Part shown: positions 1 to 7,122 of the stretch, piece by piece
Numbering within the stretch: position 1 is the stretch's first letter
Layout: each line of letters starts with the position of its first letter
Source: DATMXS01 sp050260275
GTDB taxonomy: Bacteria; Acidobacteriota; Terriglobia; Bryobacterales; Bryobacteraceae
DNA length: 14,459 bases
Direction: 5' to 3'
Assembly: GCA_050260275.1 (NCBI GenBank)
Contig: JBLNBX010000264.1
Span: forward strand, 1-14,459
Program-made: the position numbers and the translations under genes
The notes under the pieces: generated by a model
Told to the model about the DNA's origin: nothing
What the model saw: the letters and a program-made list of their open reading frames with translations, nothing else
Databases searched by the model: none

Positions 1-131
1 GCCATTATGGCGATGGATACCGCGATCGCCGCCGCGCCCTTTCTTCCTCCGCGGCGCGCGCCCCAGGCCTGGCACATGTCCGCCGCCACGGTGCTGAACA
101 CCACCACGGCAACCAGCAGCCATTTCGTCAC
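1..131 (-). CDS. Small EamA/SMR-type membrane protein, N-terminal part (cut by window edge)
   Basis: The reading frame starts at a GTG (131-129) that overlaps the TGA of the preceding gene in a GTGA arrangement and stays open to the left edge, giving 43 residues. It begins MTKWLLVAVVVFSTVAAD, a hydrophobic first helix, then a basic loop (WGARRGGRKG) and the start of a second helix. The hydrophobic N-terminus, basic loop and position directly after another four-helix EamA-type gene suggest a second small drug/metabolite-transporter subunit. Small paired transporters of this kind (ArnE/ArnF, EmrE-like pairs) work as heterodimers in the inner membrane; that it partners the gene at 128-508 is inferred from the overlap. 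The substrate is unknown. No ATG is available in frame near the start, so GTG is the best choice. Confidence 0.6.
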   Translation of the reverse strand, partial: MTKWLLVAVVVFSTVAADMCQAWGARRGGRKGAAAIAVSIAIM

Positions 132-508
132 TGGCGCATCTCCGTGCGGCCCACGACAGCCGCGCCCGCGACGATAAGCAGCGTGCCCAGCCAGCGCTTC
201 GGGCTGACCTGTTCAGATAACAGCGTTTGGCCGAGCAGGGCGTTGAGGATGTACCCCACCGAGGTCGCCGGCACAACGTACGTCAAATCCGCCAGCTTAA
301 AAAACCACAGCCGGGAGATCAGCCACAGCAGCAGAAGCGCGATGCCGAGACCCACCCACGGATTCAGCAAAGCCTCAATGTTCTCCCAACCTTTCAAGGC
401 AGCGCCGTGGTGCCTGAGCCCGCGGCTCATGAAGAAGTTGCCGAGCGTGTTCGACAGCACGACGACGGCGACCAGCACGGCGGCCGGAGTCTTCCGGGCA
501 GGTTTCAC
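128..508 (-). CDS. Small four-helix EamA/SMR-family transporter subunit (ArnE/ArnF-like)
   Basis: This 126-residue protein has four hydrophobic segments, at about residues 9-28, 48-68, 74-94 and 104-121. The last half (LTYVVPATSVGYILNALLG, then E-x-VSPKRWLGTLLIVAGAAVVG) follows the pattern of ArnE/ArnF and other half-size EamA proteins: aromatic-Pro in helix 3, an acidic residue and Ser-x-x-x-Trp-x-Gly before helix 4. Such proteins move small cations or lipid-linked aminosugars across the inner membrane as dimers. Its GTG start (508-506) overlaps the stop of the HpnJ-like gene by four bases, and its own TGA overlaps the GTG of the next small transporter, so the three are probably translationally coupled. 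A role in flipping the hopanoid or glycolipid product of the neighbouring enzymes is inference; a generic SMR exporter is the alternative. Confidence 0.8.
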   Translation of the reverse strand: MKPARKTPAAVLVAVVVLSNTLGNFFMSRGLRHHGAALKGWENIEALLNPWVGLGIALLLLWLISRLWFFKLADLTYVVPATSVGYILNALLGQTLLSEQVSPKRWLGTLLIVAGAAVVGRTEMRQ

Positions 509-1941
509 CTGGCCGCCCTGTGCTCCAGCACGAACCGTTTGCGCTTGGCCCTGAGCGCCAGGTACTCGCGCGCTTCTTTGGCCAGCCTCCGCCGGTCGGC
601 GGAGTTGAACATGGCGCGTCTGACAATGCGCCAGATCACGCGCGGGCGGAAGAAGTACTCACCGTAGAACCGCTCCACCCAGTCGACCAGCTCGGCGCGG
701 TCTAACCCCGGGTAGCGGATGTTCGGGAGCTGGTGCCCGCTCTCATCCGTCATGCCGTCAATGGTTATCAGGCCGTTGTCCTCGCAGTAACGGTAGAATT
801 CGGTCCCCGGATACGGGTGCGCTATCGAGACCTGGATGGTCTCGCAATCCAGCCGCTTGGCGAACTCGATAGTGCGTCGCAGGCTATCGCGGGTCTCTCC
901 GGGCAGGCCGACGATAAAGTCGCCGTGGACCAGAATACCTAGTTTCTTGCAGTCGCGCGTGAAGCGCTCGGCCATCTCGATGGTAGCGCCCTTCCTGATG
1001 TTCTTCAGGATCTGCGGATCGCCGGTTTCGTACCCTACTATGAGCAGCCGGCAGCCCGCCTCTTTCATGGCCTTGAGCGTTTCGTAATCCGTGGTGACGC
1101 GCGACGTACACGACCACGTGAACTTCAGCGGCTTCAGCGCGCGGCACAGTTCCACCGTGCGCGCCTTCTGGTAGTTGAACGTGTCGTCGTCGAAGAAGAT
1201 CTCGCGCAGGTTAGGGAACTGCTCCAGCGCGAAGCGGACCTCCGCCGCTACATCGCCTGCCGAACGCACCCTCCAGCGGTGGCCCGAGTGCGTCTGCGGC
1301 CACAGACAGTAGGTGCACATGGCCGGGCAGCCGCGCGACGTATAGAACGCGATGAAGGGGTGCAGCAGGAACGGGACGTTGTAGCGGGTGATGTCGAGGT
1401 CGCGCTTGTATATCCGCGTCACCCAGGGCAACTCGTCCAGGTTCTCGATGAAAGGGCCTGTCGGGTTGTGCCGGAAGCCGCCGTTCTCGCGCCAGCTCGC
1501 TCCCGGCAACTGCTCCACCGGCTTGCCATGGGCGTAGTCCACCACCTGCCGCTCGAACTCGCCGCGGATGATGAAGTCGATAGCGGTTGACGCGCTTAGC
1601 GTCCCTTCGGGATCCACAGCCACAGGCGGCCCCACGAACGCGATCTTCAGGCGTGGGTTGGCGTCCTTCATCATCCCGGCGATGCGGACGTCCACGTGAA
1701 ATCCCGGAGTTGAGGTGAACAGAACGACGAACTCGTAGTCGCGCGCGATCTCCACCGCCTGCGCGATACTGATGCCGTGCGGCGGGGCATCCAACACCCT
1801 GCTGTCCTCGAGCATCCCGGCCGGGTAGCAGAGCCACACGGGATACCAGTAGGACTCGATCTCCCGGGTGGCCGGCCAGCGCGAGCTTGCGCCGCCGTCG
1901 AAGCGCTCGAAGGAAGGAGGGTTCAGGAAGAGAGTGCGCAT
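505..1941 (-). CDS. hpnJ: Hopanoid biosynthesis-associated radical SAM protein HpnJ
   Basis: The protein has 478 residues from the ATG at 1941, close to the usual HpnJ length. The N-terminus MRTLFLNPPSFERFDGGASS, the YWYPVWLCYPAG and DAPP segments and the TSRGCPAMCTYCLWPQT core match what I know of HpnJ. The [4Fe-4S] ligands are C205, C209 and C212 in CxxxCxxC. Residues 1-190 look like a B12-binding-type domain; the radical SAM barrel follows with FFDDDTF, VGYETG and HGDFIVGLPGET. HpnJ is known to contract the glucosamine ring on bacteriohopanetetrol to the cyclitol ether, after HpnI and HpnK have added and deacetylated the sugar. Neither partner is in this window. An upstream in-frame GTG at 1983 would add 14 residues unlike the family start, so ATG (with GAGG just upstream) is preferred. 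Its stop overlaps the next gene by four bases. Confidence 0.88.
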   Translation of the reverse strand: MRTLFLNPPSFERFDGGASSRWPATREIESYWYPVWLCYPAGMLEDSRVLDAPPHGISIAQAVEIARDYEFVVLFTSTPGFHVDVRIAGMMKDANPRLKIAFVGPPVAVDPEGTLSASTAIDFIIRGEFERQVVDYAHGKPVEQLPGASWRENGGFRHNPTGPFIENLDELPWVTRIYKRDLDITRYNVPFLLHPFIAFYTSRGCPAMCTYCLWPQTHSGHRWRVRSAGDVAAEVRFALEQFPNLREIFFDDDTFNYQKARTVELCRALKPLKFTWSCTSRVTTDYETLKAMKEAGCRLLIVGYETGDPQILKNIRKGATIEMAERFTRDCKKLGILVHGDFIVGLPGETRDSLRRTIEFAKRLDCETIQVSIAHPYPGTEFYRYCEDNGLITIDGMTDESGHQLPNIRYPGLDRAELVDWVERFYGEYFFRPRVIWRIVRRAMFNSADRRRLAKEAREYLALRAKRKRFVLEHRAAR

Positions 1942-2003
1942 CAGCCTCGTTTTTGAGATTACGTTAGTGCCGCCAAAGGGCACAATGGTTTAGCAGCGAA
2001 CGG

Positions 2004-2774
2004 TCAGTTTCCGAAGCTGGCTCGCGCCGTGGCCATTCCGCCGTTGGCGACGGGCGCTGGCGGCTCCTGGGCCGGCGCGTATTTGTCGAACCAGATGGTC
2101 ATGTTTGCACGCCCGACAATGCGCGTATCCACGTTCGTGATGATCCGCCGCGGAACGGAGATACCGTCCGAGATGTGATAGTCACGGACGAAATAAACAT
2201 TCTTGAGGAAAACCGACGGGTTCTTTACGAGCTCGCCCCACTCGCGCAGCGGCAGCCCCGTCTGGGCGTCCACCCACAGTTCCCCCCGGAACAGGCCCAC
2301 ACGCTTCTTCCGCGGCGTTAACTGGAAAACGTGCGCCGTGCGTTCAAGATAAGCCGTGGTGCCCTTGTACTTGAACTTATAGTTCGCAGGCGTGATCGAT
2401 AGCGAGCCGGAGTAATCCGACCGGGCCGTCGCTTCGGCCTCGAGATACCGCGCTATCAGTTCTTTCTTGACGGTGTTGTCGCCTTCGTACCGCAGGGCGT
2501 CGTAGACGATCTGGCCGACGCGCGTTATGAAGCGCAACGCGTGCAGACGTCCGGTCTTCTTCAGCCGCGGGATCTCGCCGTCGATATCCATCTCCATACG
2601 CATGGAACGCGGCTGGTTTTTCTGCATCTCGATAGCAGACCAATACCGGTCCAGGATGGCAGTCGTGGGATCGGCCGCGGCGGATGCCGGACCATCGGCC
2701 AGGACGGGCACAGCGAACAGCAGATACAAAAAGAGATTAAGCCGTTTCAAGGAAATCCGCCTGCTCAGCACCAT
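2004..2774 (-). CDS. Secreted LolA/LolB-fold-like protein of unknown function
   Basis: The protein has 256 residues, starting at an ATG with no clear Shine-Dalgarno. The N-terminus has a basic start (SRRISLKRL) and a hydrophobic stretch LFLYLLFAVPVLA, a likely Sec signal cleaved near residue 27-33. The mature part alternates beta-type segments: MRMEMDIDGEIPRLKKTGRL, YLERTAHVFQLTPRKKRVGLFRGELWVDAQTGLPLREWGEL and SDGISVPRRI. The 'L.P......F.GELWVDAQTGLP' run is typical of outer-membrane-lipoprotein-sorting-like (LolA fold) periplasmic proteins, which bind lipid tails in an open beta-barrel. It lies 62 nt upstream of hpnJ and 70 nt downstream of the GT2 gene on the same strand. A lipid-carrier role between the membranes would fit but is inferred from fold and context only. 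Confidence 0.6.
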   Translation of the reverse strand: MVLSRRISLKRLNLFLYLLFAVPVLADGPASAAADPTTAILDRYWSAIEMQKNQPRSMRMEMDIDGEIPRLKKTGRLHALRFITRVGQIVYDALRYEGDNTVKKELIARYLEAEATARSDYSGSLSITPANYKFKYKGTTAYLERTAHVFQLTPRKKRVGLFRGELWVDAQTGLPLREWGELVKNPSVFLKNVYFVRDYHISDGISVPRRIITNVDTRIVGRANMTIWFDKYAPAQEPPAPVANGGMATARASFGN

Positions 2775-2844
2775 TACTGTAGCACAGCAGCCGATGCGGA
2801 CCCCAACGCGCTGACGCCCTCGCGGCCATCACAGCCGGCCCCGC

Positions 2845-4470
2845 TCAGCCCCTTGCGGCCGTCTCCAGAGCAAGTTCTCTCCGCCGCGCCAGCCGCATCC
2901 GGTCGCGATATTCCTGAATCAGCGTGCCGAACCCGGCCCAGTAGTAGCCGGCCACGAAAAGCAGCAGAAACGGGATTGAGAAGAAGTTGTAAACTTCGAT
3001 CGCGTACGCGGCCATGCCCAGGAAGTACGTGCCGACCGCGATCTCGATAAACGGCAGAATGCCGCTCCTGCGCCGGTATTTCGCTGTCTCGATGCGCTTC
3101 TGGCCCGAACCCAGGGCATACTTCGGCGTGCGGACGAAGCCGCTCTTAACGCCCAGCAGCGCCTCCAGCACGGCCCGCGTGTTGATCACCGTCAGAGCCA
3201 CGCCCACGGCCAGCAGCGCCGGCAACAGGAAAATCGCCCGCTTCCACCGGTCGGGGAAAAGCTCCCGCTGCGCAATAAGATAGAATGCCGAGATGGACCA
3301 GAACGAGGCTACTATCAGCGGCAGGTCCAGGAAAACCATCTGGAACCAGCCCATGTAGAACCGCACGATCATCACCGGCAGCATCAGTGCGGAGACGACC
3401 AGCATCATCGGGTAGCTGATATTCGGCGTCAGGTGGAAAAAGGCTTCCAGCTTCACGCGCAACGGCAGCTTCGCCCGCCAGATCGACGGAAGCAGCTTGC
3501 GCGCGCACTGCATAAGGCCCTTGGCCCACCGGAACTGCTGCACCTGAAAGCCGTACATCTCGACCGGCAGTTCCGAGGGGCAGTCCAGCCCGGGCAGATA
3601 GACGAACCGCCAGCCGCGCAGTTGCGCCCGATAGCTGAGGTCCGAATCCTCGGTCAGCGTATCGTGCTGCCACCCGCCGGCGTCCTCGATCATGCTGCGC
3701 CTGAGGATGCCGCCGGTCCCGTTAAAGTTGAAAAACAGCCCGCGCCCGCAGCGCGCAACGTGCTCCAGGACAAAGTGCCCATCGAGCAGCATGGCCTGCA
3801 CTTCCGTCAGCACGTTAGAGTCGCGGTTCAGATAGCTCCAGCGCGTCTGAACGACGCCCACCTTCGGGTCAGCGAAGTAGTGCACCGTCCGCATGAGGAA
3901 ATCGGGCGGCGGGACGAAGTCGGCGTCGAAGATGGCGATTAGCTCGCCGGTTGCCGTTTTGAGCCCTTCTTGCAGCGCCCCGGCTTTGAAACCGGTCCGG
4001 TCGGTCCGGTGGTGGTACTCGATGGGATGGCCAAGGCCGCGGTAGTGCGCCACGAGCCGTTCGGCGAACGCGTGCGTTTCATCCGTGGAGTCGTCCAGCA
4101 CCTGAATCTGCAACAGATGCCGCGGATACTCGATCTTCAGCACGGATTCGAGCAGGCGCTCGACTACAAACCGCTCGTTGTAGAGCGGCAGTTGGATCGT
4201 GACCGGCGGAAGTTCCTCGAATCGCGTGGGAGGCTCCTTCGGCAGTTTCTTCCGGTGGCGATAGTAAGTGCGGATAATCTCGTACCGGTGCAGGCCGTAT
4301 ATCGAGAGTATGATCAGCAGCCCGAAATAGGGAATCATCAGCGACCAGTCGAACCATTCGAGCTGATGGATGCCGGCGAACGTGTCGTCGAACATCGCGC
4401 GCCGCATCTGCTCGAAGGCCGAAGGTGGAGCCAATCCCAGAATGAATGCAAGCATCAGACGGTGCTCCAT
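2845..4470 (-). CDS. Membrane glycosyltransferase family 2, cellulose synthase/CslA-like
   Basis: The protein has 541 residues. One membrane helix (about 44-62) precedes a cytoplasmic GT-A domain, followed by at least four C-terminal helices (about 347-370, 376-400, 410-432, 485-520). All processive-GT2 signatures are present: D126-D127 (VLDDSTDET), the metal-binding D182-A-D184, T273-E-D275 as catalytic base, and Q311-Q-F-R-W315. The family moves a sugar from a nucleotide donor while threading a polysaccharide through the membrane; bacterial relatives are close to plant CslA mannan synthases. The sugar and product cannot be read from the sequence. It is not HpnI, which is shorter and ceramide glucosyltransferase-like. 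The ATG lies 1 nt after the stop of the upstream uracil-DNA glycosylase gene, so translation is probably coupled. No PilZ domain or BcsB/BcsC partner is seen nearby. Confidence 0.85.
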   Translation of the reverse strand: MEHRLMLAFILGLAPPSAFEQMRRAMFDDTFAGIHQLEWFDWSLMIPYFGLLIILSIYGLHRYEIIRTYYRHRKKLPKEPPTRFEELPPVTIQLPLYNERFVVERLLESVLKIEYPRHLLQIQVLDDSTDETHAFAERLVAHYRGLGHPIEYHHRTDRTGFKAGALQEGLKTATGELIAIFDADFVPPPDFLMRTVHYFADPKVGVVQTRWSYLNRDSNVLTEVQAMLLDGHFVLEHVARCGRGLFFNFNGTGGILRRSMIEDAGGWQHDTLTEDSDLSYRAQLRGWRFVYLPGLDCPSELPVEMYGFQVQQFRWAKGLMQCARKLLPSIWRAKLPLRVKLEAFFHLTPNISYPMMLVVSALMLPVMIVRFYMGWFQMVFLDLPLIVASFWSISAFYLIAQRELFPDRWKRAIFLLPALLAVGVALTVINTRAVLEALLGVKSGFVRTPKYALGSGQKRIETAKYRRRSGILPFIEIAVGTYFLGMAAYAIEVYNFFSIPFLLLFVAGYYWAGFGTLIQEYRDRMRLARRRELALETAARG

Positions 4471-4471
4471 T

Positions 4472-5227
4472 TTACACCCCGCGCAGGTTAATCGGCGTTC
4501 TCTTTTCGGCCGCCTGGGCTGGATTGGCGGCCTCCAGATGATTGCGCGCCCGCGTGAACACGTTCCGGAGCATCGCGTAGGTGAGCTTTCCGGTGGCGGT
4601 GTTCTGCTGACTGGGGTGATAGGAACTGATCAGCAGCGGCCTTCCGGCTCCGGGATGCTCGGCATCGTGCGCGAACACGAACGCGGAGCGCGAAGCGATC
4701 CTGCCGCTGTCGCGCAGTATGGAAAGATACACGTCGAAAGCAATACGTCCAAGCGTTACAACGACTTGTAGGTTACCGAGAAGCGGGAGTTCGCGTTCCA
4801 GATACTCGCGGCAGTTGCGGATCTCGGACGGCAGCGGCCGGTTGTCGGGTGGCGCGCACCGGACTACGGCGCTGATATATGCGTCCGTGAGCCTGAGCCC
4901 GTCGTCGCGCGACTGGCTGACCGGCTGGGACGCGAAGCCCGTCTCATAGAGCGCGCGAAACAGGAAATCCCCCGAGCGGTCGCCCGTAAACATCCTGCCG
5001 GTCCGGTTGGCGCCGTGCGCGGCGGGCGCGAGGCCCAGTATGAGCACGCGGGCGTTTGGGTCTCCGAACGACGGCACCGGGCGGCCCCAGTACTCCCAGT
5101 TACGGTAGGCGAGGCGCTTCTCGCGGGCGACCTTTTCGCGGTACTCAACCAGGCGCGGGCAGCGCACGCACACCACAACTTCACCCTGGACTACTGCGAG
5201 TGTTTCGCGCTTCGGCACATATTCCAT
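4472..5227 (-). CDS. Uracil-DNA glycosylase, family 5 (UDGb type)
   Basis: The protein has 251 residues. It removes uracil, and in this family also hypoxanthine and other deaminated or bulky bases, from DNA to start base-excision repair. Motif A at residues 65-86 reads GLAPAAHGANRTGRMFTGD followed by RSG, the UDGb form in which the polar catalytic Asp/Asn of other families is replaced by Ala. Motif B is HPSQQN at 204-209. Four cysteines that would bind a [4Fe-4S] cluster are C20, C23 (CxxC), C124 and C139. The N-terminus before the CxxC is short, as expected for the family. It is the first gene of the minus-strand unit and is almost fused to the GT2 gene (1 nt gap), an odd pairing of repair and envelope functions. 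The promoter just upstream leaves a short leader of about 13 nt. Confidence 0.92.
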   Translation of the reverse strand: MEYVPKRETLAVVQGEVVVCVRCPRLVEYREKVAREKRLAYRNWEYWGRPVPSFGDPNARVLILGLAPAAHGANRTGRMFTGDRSGDFLFRALYETGFASQPVSQSRDDGLRLTDAYISAVVRCAPPDNRPLPSEIRNCREYLERELPLLGNLQVVVTLGRIAFDVYLSILRDSGRIASRSAFVFAHDAEHPGAGRPLLISSYHPSQQNTATGKLTYAMLRNVFTRARNHLEAANPAQAAEKRTPINLRGV

Positions 5228-5246
5228 TATCGCGCGTCCGGAGTGG

Positions 5247-5276
5247 ATTAAATGGTTTCTAAGTTCAACTGGTCAA
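5247..5276 (-). promoter_or_regulatory. Sigma70-type promoter for the glycosylase/GT2 unit
   Basis: Read on the minus strand, TTGACC (5276-5271, five of six matches to TTGACA) is followed after 18 nt by TTTAAT (5252-5247, five of six matches to TATAAT). The predicted start near 5240 leaves a leader of about 13 nt before the ATG at 5227. It is the best -35/-10 pair in the divergent spacer. Confidence 0.55.
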
Positions 5277-5303
5277 AGGGGAAACGATTCCATGGCGAGT
5301 CGC

Positions 5304-5332
5304 TGTCGGAGGAGGGAATCGTAGGCTACACT
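5304..5332 (+). promoter_or_regulatory. Weak possible promoter for the PpiC gene
   Basis: TACACT at 5327-5332 matches the -10 consensus at four of six positions. CTGTCG at 5304-5309 is a poor -35 at the right 17-nt spacing. Initiation near 5339 would leave a leader of only about 12 nt before the ATG at 5352, with no Shine-Dalgarno. This is a guess from position and weak consensus. Confidence 0.2.
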
Positions 5333-5351
5333 ATTCTTGAGATTCCATCCC

Positions 5352-6392
5352 ATGCGATTCTTGTCTTCCTTCGTAGTTCTCGGCGCCGGCCTTATGTACG
5401 CCCAGGCGCAGCAGCCTTCGCAGGCTGAGATCGAGCAGATGAAGGCCGCCGCGGAGGCTGCCATCAAGCAGGCGCAGCCGAAACCAGCCGCGAGCCAGCC
5501 CCAGGCGGCGAAACCCGCCGCTGCGGCCGCGGCCGAGCCGCCCACCATCCGCGTGGACCTGATGAACATGCTGCCTTCTGCGGTGGTGGCGACCGTCGAT
5601 GGCGAACAGGTGACCGCCGGCACGCTTCGCGCCATCATCGCCAACATCGCTCCGCAGATGCAGCAGCAGGCCCTTCAGAACCCGCGCCAGCTTCTGGAAC
5701 AGTACGCGATCATGCGCCGCCTGGCCAGGGAGGCCGAAGAAGCCAACCTCGACAAGCAGACGCCGGTAAAAGAGAGTCTCGAAGCGGCGCGAATGCAGAT
5801 TCTCGCGCAGGCGGGCATGGGCCATCGCATCGATTCGCTCCCGGTGACAGAGGAGGAGGTGGCCGCGCGGTACGAAGCCTCCAAAGCCGAGTTCACACAG
5901 GCTCGCGTCAAGGCCATCTACCTGCCCTTTGGCGAGGCCTCACCGCAGGCGGATCCTAAGGAGCCCAAACCCATGACGGAGGCGGAGGCCAAGGCCAAGG
6001 CCGACAGCCTCGTGAAAGAGGCGCGCGCGGGCGCGGACTTCGTAAAGCTCGTCAAGGAGCACTCGAAGGATCCCAACTCGGTCGCGAAAGATGGTGATTT
6101 CGGTTTGATATCACGCTCCGCGCCGATCCCGGCCGAAGCCAAGAACAACATATTCGGCGCTAAGGCCGGCGAGATCACGGACCCTGTCCGCATGCCCAAC
6201 GGGTACTACATTTTCCGGATAGAGGAGATGGTGACGCCGCCGCTGGATCAGGTGCGGAGCACGCTGACCCAGCAGGTGCGCAGCATCAAATTCGGCGAAT
6301 GGATCAGAGCGCAGCAGGCCACCGTGAAGATCGAAGAGGCGACCTCGCCCGCAGCGCCGCAGCCGCAGCCGCCCGCGCCGGGCGCCAAGTAA
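5352..6392 (+). CDS. Secreted SurA/PpiC-type peptidyl-prolyl cis-trans isomerase
   Basis: The protein has 346 residues. MRFLSSFVVLGAGLMYAQA is a signal peptide with cleavage before Q20. Residues 22-65 are a low-complexity Ala/Gln/Pro linker. Residues 68-185 form a SurA-like helical chaperone domain (AVVATVDGEQVTAGTLRAI opens it, as in SurA/PrsA). Residues 186-295 are the parvulin domain: VKAIYLPF, ARAGADFVKLVKEHSKDPNS, DGDFGLISRS and NGYYIFRIEEM. The tail is Pro/Ala/Gln-rich. The family helps outer-membrane and secreted proteins fold in the periplasm. A TTG at 5337 would extend the frame by five residues (MRFHP before the second MRF), but it has no better ribosome site and the ATG begins a clean signal peptide. 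It is divergent from the glycosylase gene. Confidence 0.88.
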   Translation: MRFLSSFVVLGAGLMYAQAQQPSQAEIEQMKAAAEAAIKQAQPKPAASQPQAAKPAAAAAAEPPTIRVDLMNMLPSAVVATVDGEQVTAGTLRAIIANIAPQMQQQALQNPRQLLEQYAIMRRLAREAEEANLDKQTPVKESLEAARMQILAQAGMGHRIDSLPVTEEEVAARYEASKAEFTQARVKAIYLPFGEASPQADPKEPKPMTEAEAKAKADSLVKEARAGADFVKLVKEHSKDPNSVAKDGDFGLISRSAPIPAEAKNNIFGAKAGEITDPVRMPNGYYIFRIEEMVTPPLDQVRSTLTQQVRSIKFGEWIRAQQATVKIEEATSPAAPQPQPPAPGAK

Positions 6393-6931
6393 ACCTGGCG
6401 CCGATTGAGACCGCGCTCCGGCGGCTGCCGGTCTTGAGCGGCCGACACATACACGTGCGGGTCATCCCGGACCCGCACGCCCTCAATGGACGCCTGCTCT
6501 CAGGGGGCGTTCGCGGCCAGGAAGTCCATGCCGGCTCGCGCATACCGGCGCGGGAGATGGTCCTGGACGTCGCCCTCCTGGATCATCCTCACGAGTTTGC
6601 CCGCATATTTCTCCACGAACTGTTTCACTTCGTCTGGGTTCGTCTGGGAAACCAGTGCAGATACACCTATGAACAGCTCCTGATGGGGGAGCGCGCCGGG
6701 GGAGAACTGGGGTGGTCGGCCGAGATGCGCAAGCTCTCGCTGACGCCTGCCGACGTTAGCAACCGGAGCAGGCGCTGGCGCGAGTACGCCTGCGAGAGTT
6801 TCTGCGACACCGGCTCGTGGTACAGCTCCGGGATAGCGAAACACCCCGAGTTCACTCTGCCCGGGCCCGCCCGCCATGCGCGCCACCGCTGGTTCGCCAA
6901 GCTGTGCAGTCGGGACGAACTGCGGTTCTGA
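6299..6931 (+). CDS. Putative zinc metallopeptidase-like protein with HExxH motif
   Basis: I do not recognise a named family. The frame carries H106-E-L-F-H110 in a helix-like context (FARIFLHELFHFVW), the classic zinc-binding HExxH. About 56 residues later comes RWREYACESFCDTGSWY, whose Glu166 could be a third ligand as in gluzincins. There is no signal peptide or membrane helix, so a cytoplasmic protein of up to 210 residues is likely. The start is unsure: the only in-frame ATG (6299) lies inside the PpiC gene, and residues 1-31 are an Ala/Arg-rich shadow of its tail. The true start may be a CTG at 6395, a TTG at 6434 or a GTG at 6455, all just after the PpiC stop. The dense motifs between residues 40 and 205 support a real gene. 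Co-transcription with the isomerase is likely. Confidence 0.65.
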   Translation: MDQSAAGHREDRRGDLARSAAAAAARAGRQVNLAPIETALRRLPVLSGRHIHVRVIPDPHALNGRLLSGGVRGQEVHAGSRIPAREMVLDVALLDHPHEFARIFLHELFHFVWVRLGNQCRYTYEQLLMGERAGGELGWSAEMRKLSLTPADVSNRSRRWREYACESFCDTGSWYSSGIAKHPEFTLPGPARHARHRWFAKLCSRDELRF

Positions 6932-7110
6932 GCGGCTTGGGCATGCGCGGCCGTTTGTGAGACGTGCGGTATCCACAGCGCTTTCCGCACAGGCGGCCTT
7001 CAGCTCCGGGCGGAATGTCCATCCGGACTTCCCGGGGAATGCCGGGGATTTACACGAGATCGCTCCACCGGACGCGTGGCTGGTTCAGCCCTGGGCGATA
7101 ATGGATTCTC

Positions 7111-7116
7111 GGAGGA
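7111..7116 (+). promoter_or_regulatory. Ribosome binding site that selects the TTG start of the TlpA-like gene
   Basis: GGAGGA lies 6 nt before the TTG at 7123. A nearby ATG at 7101 is out of frame and upstream of this site, so TTG is the start. Confidence 0.75.
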
Positions 7117-7122
7117 GACTGC

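Noticed and set aside
5337..5351. TTG start for the PpiC gene, giving an MRFHPMRF N-terminus
   Set aside because: It has no ribosome site at proper distance, and the ATG at 5352 begins a clean signal peptide.
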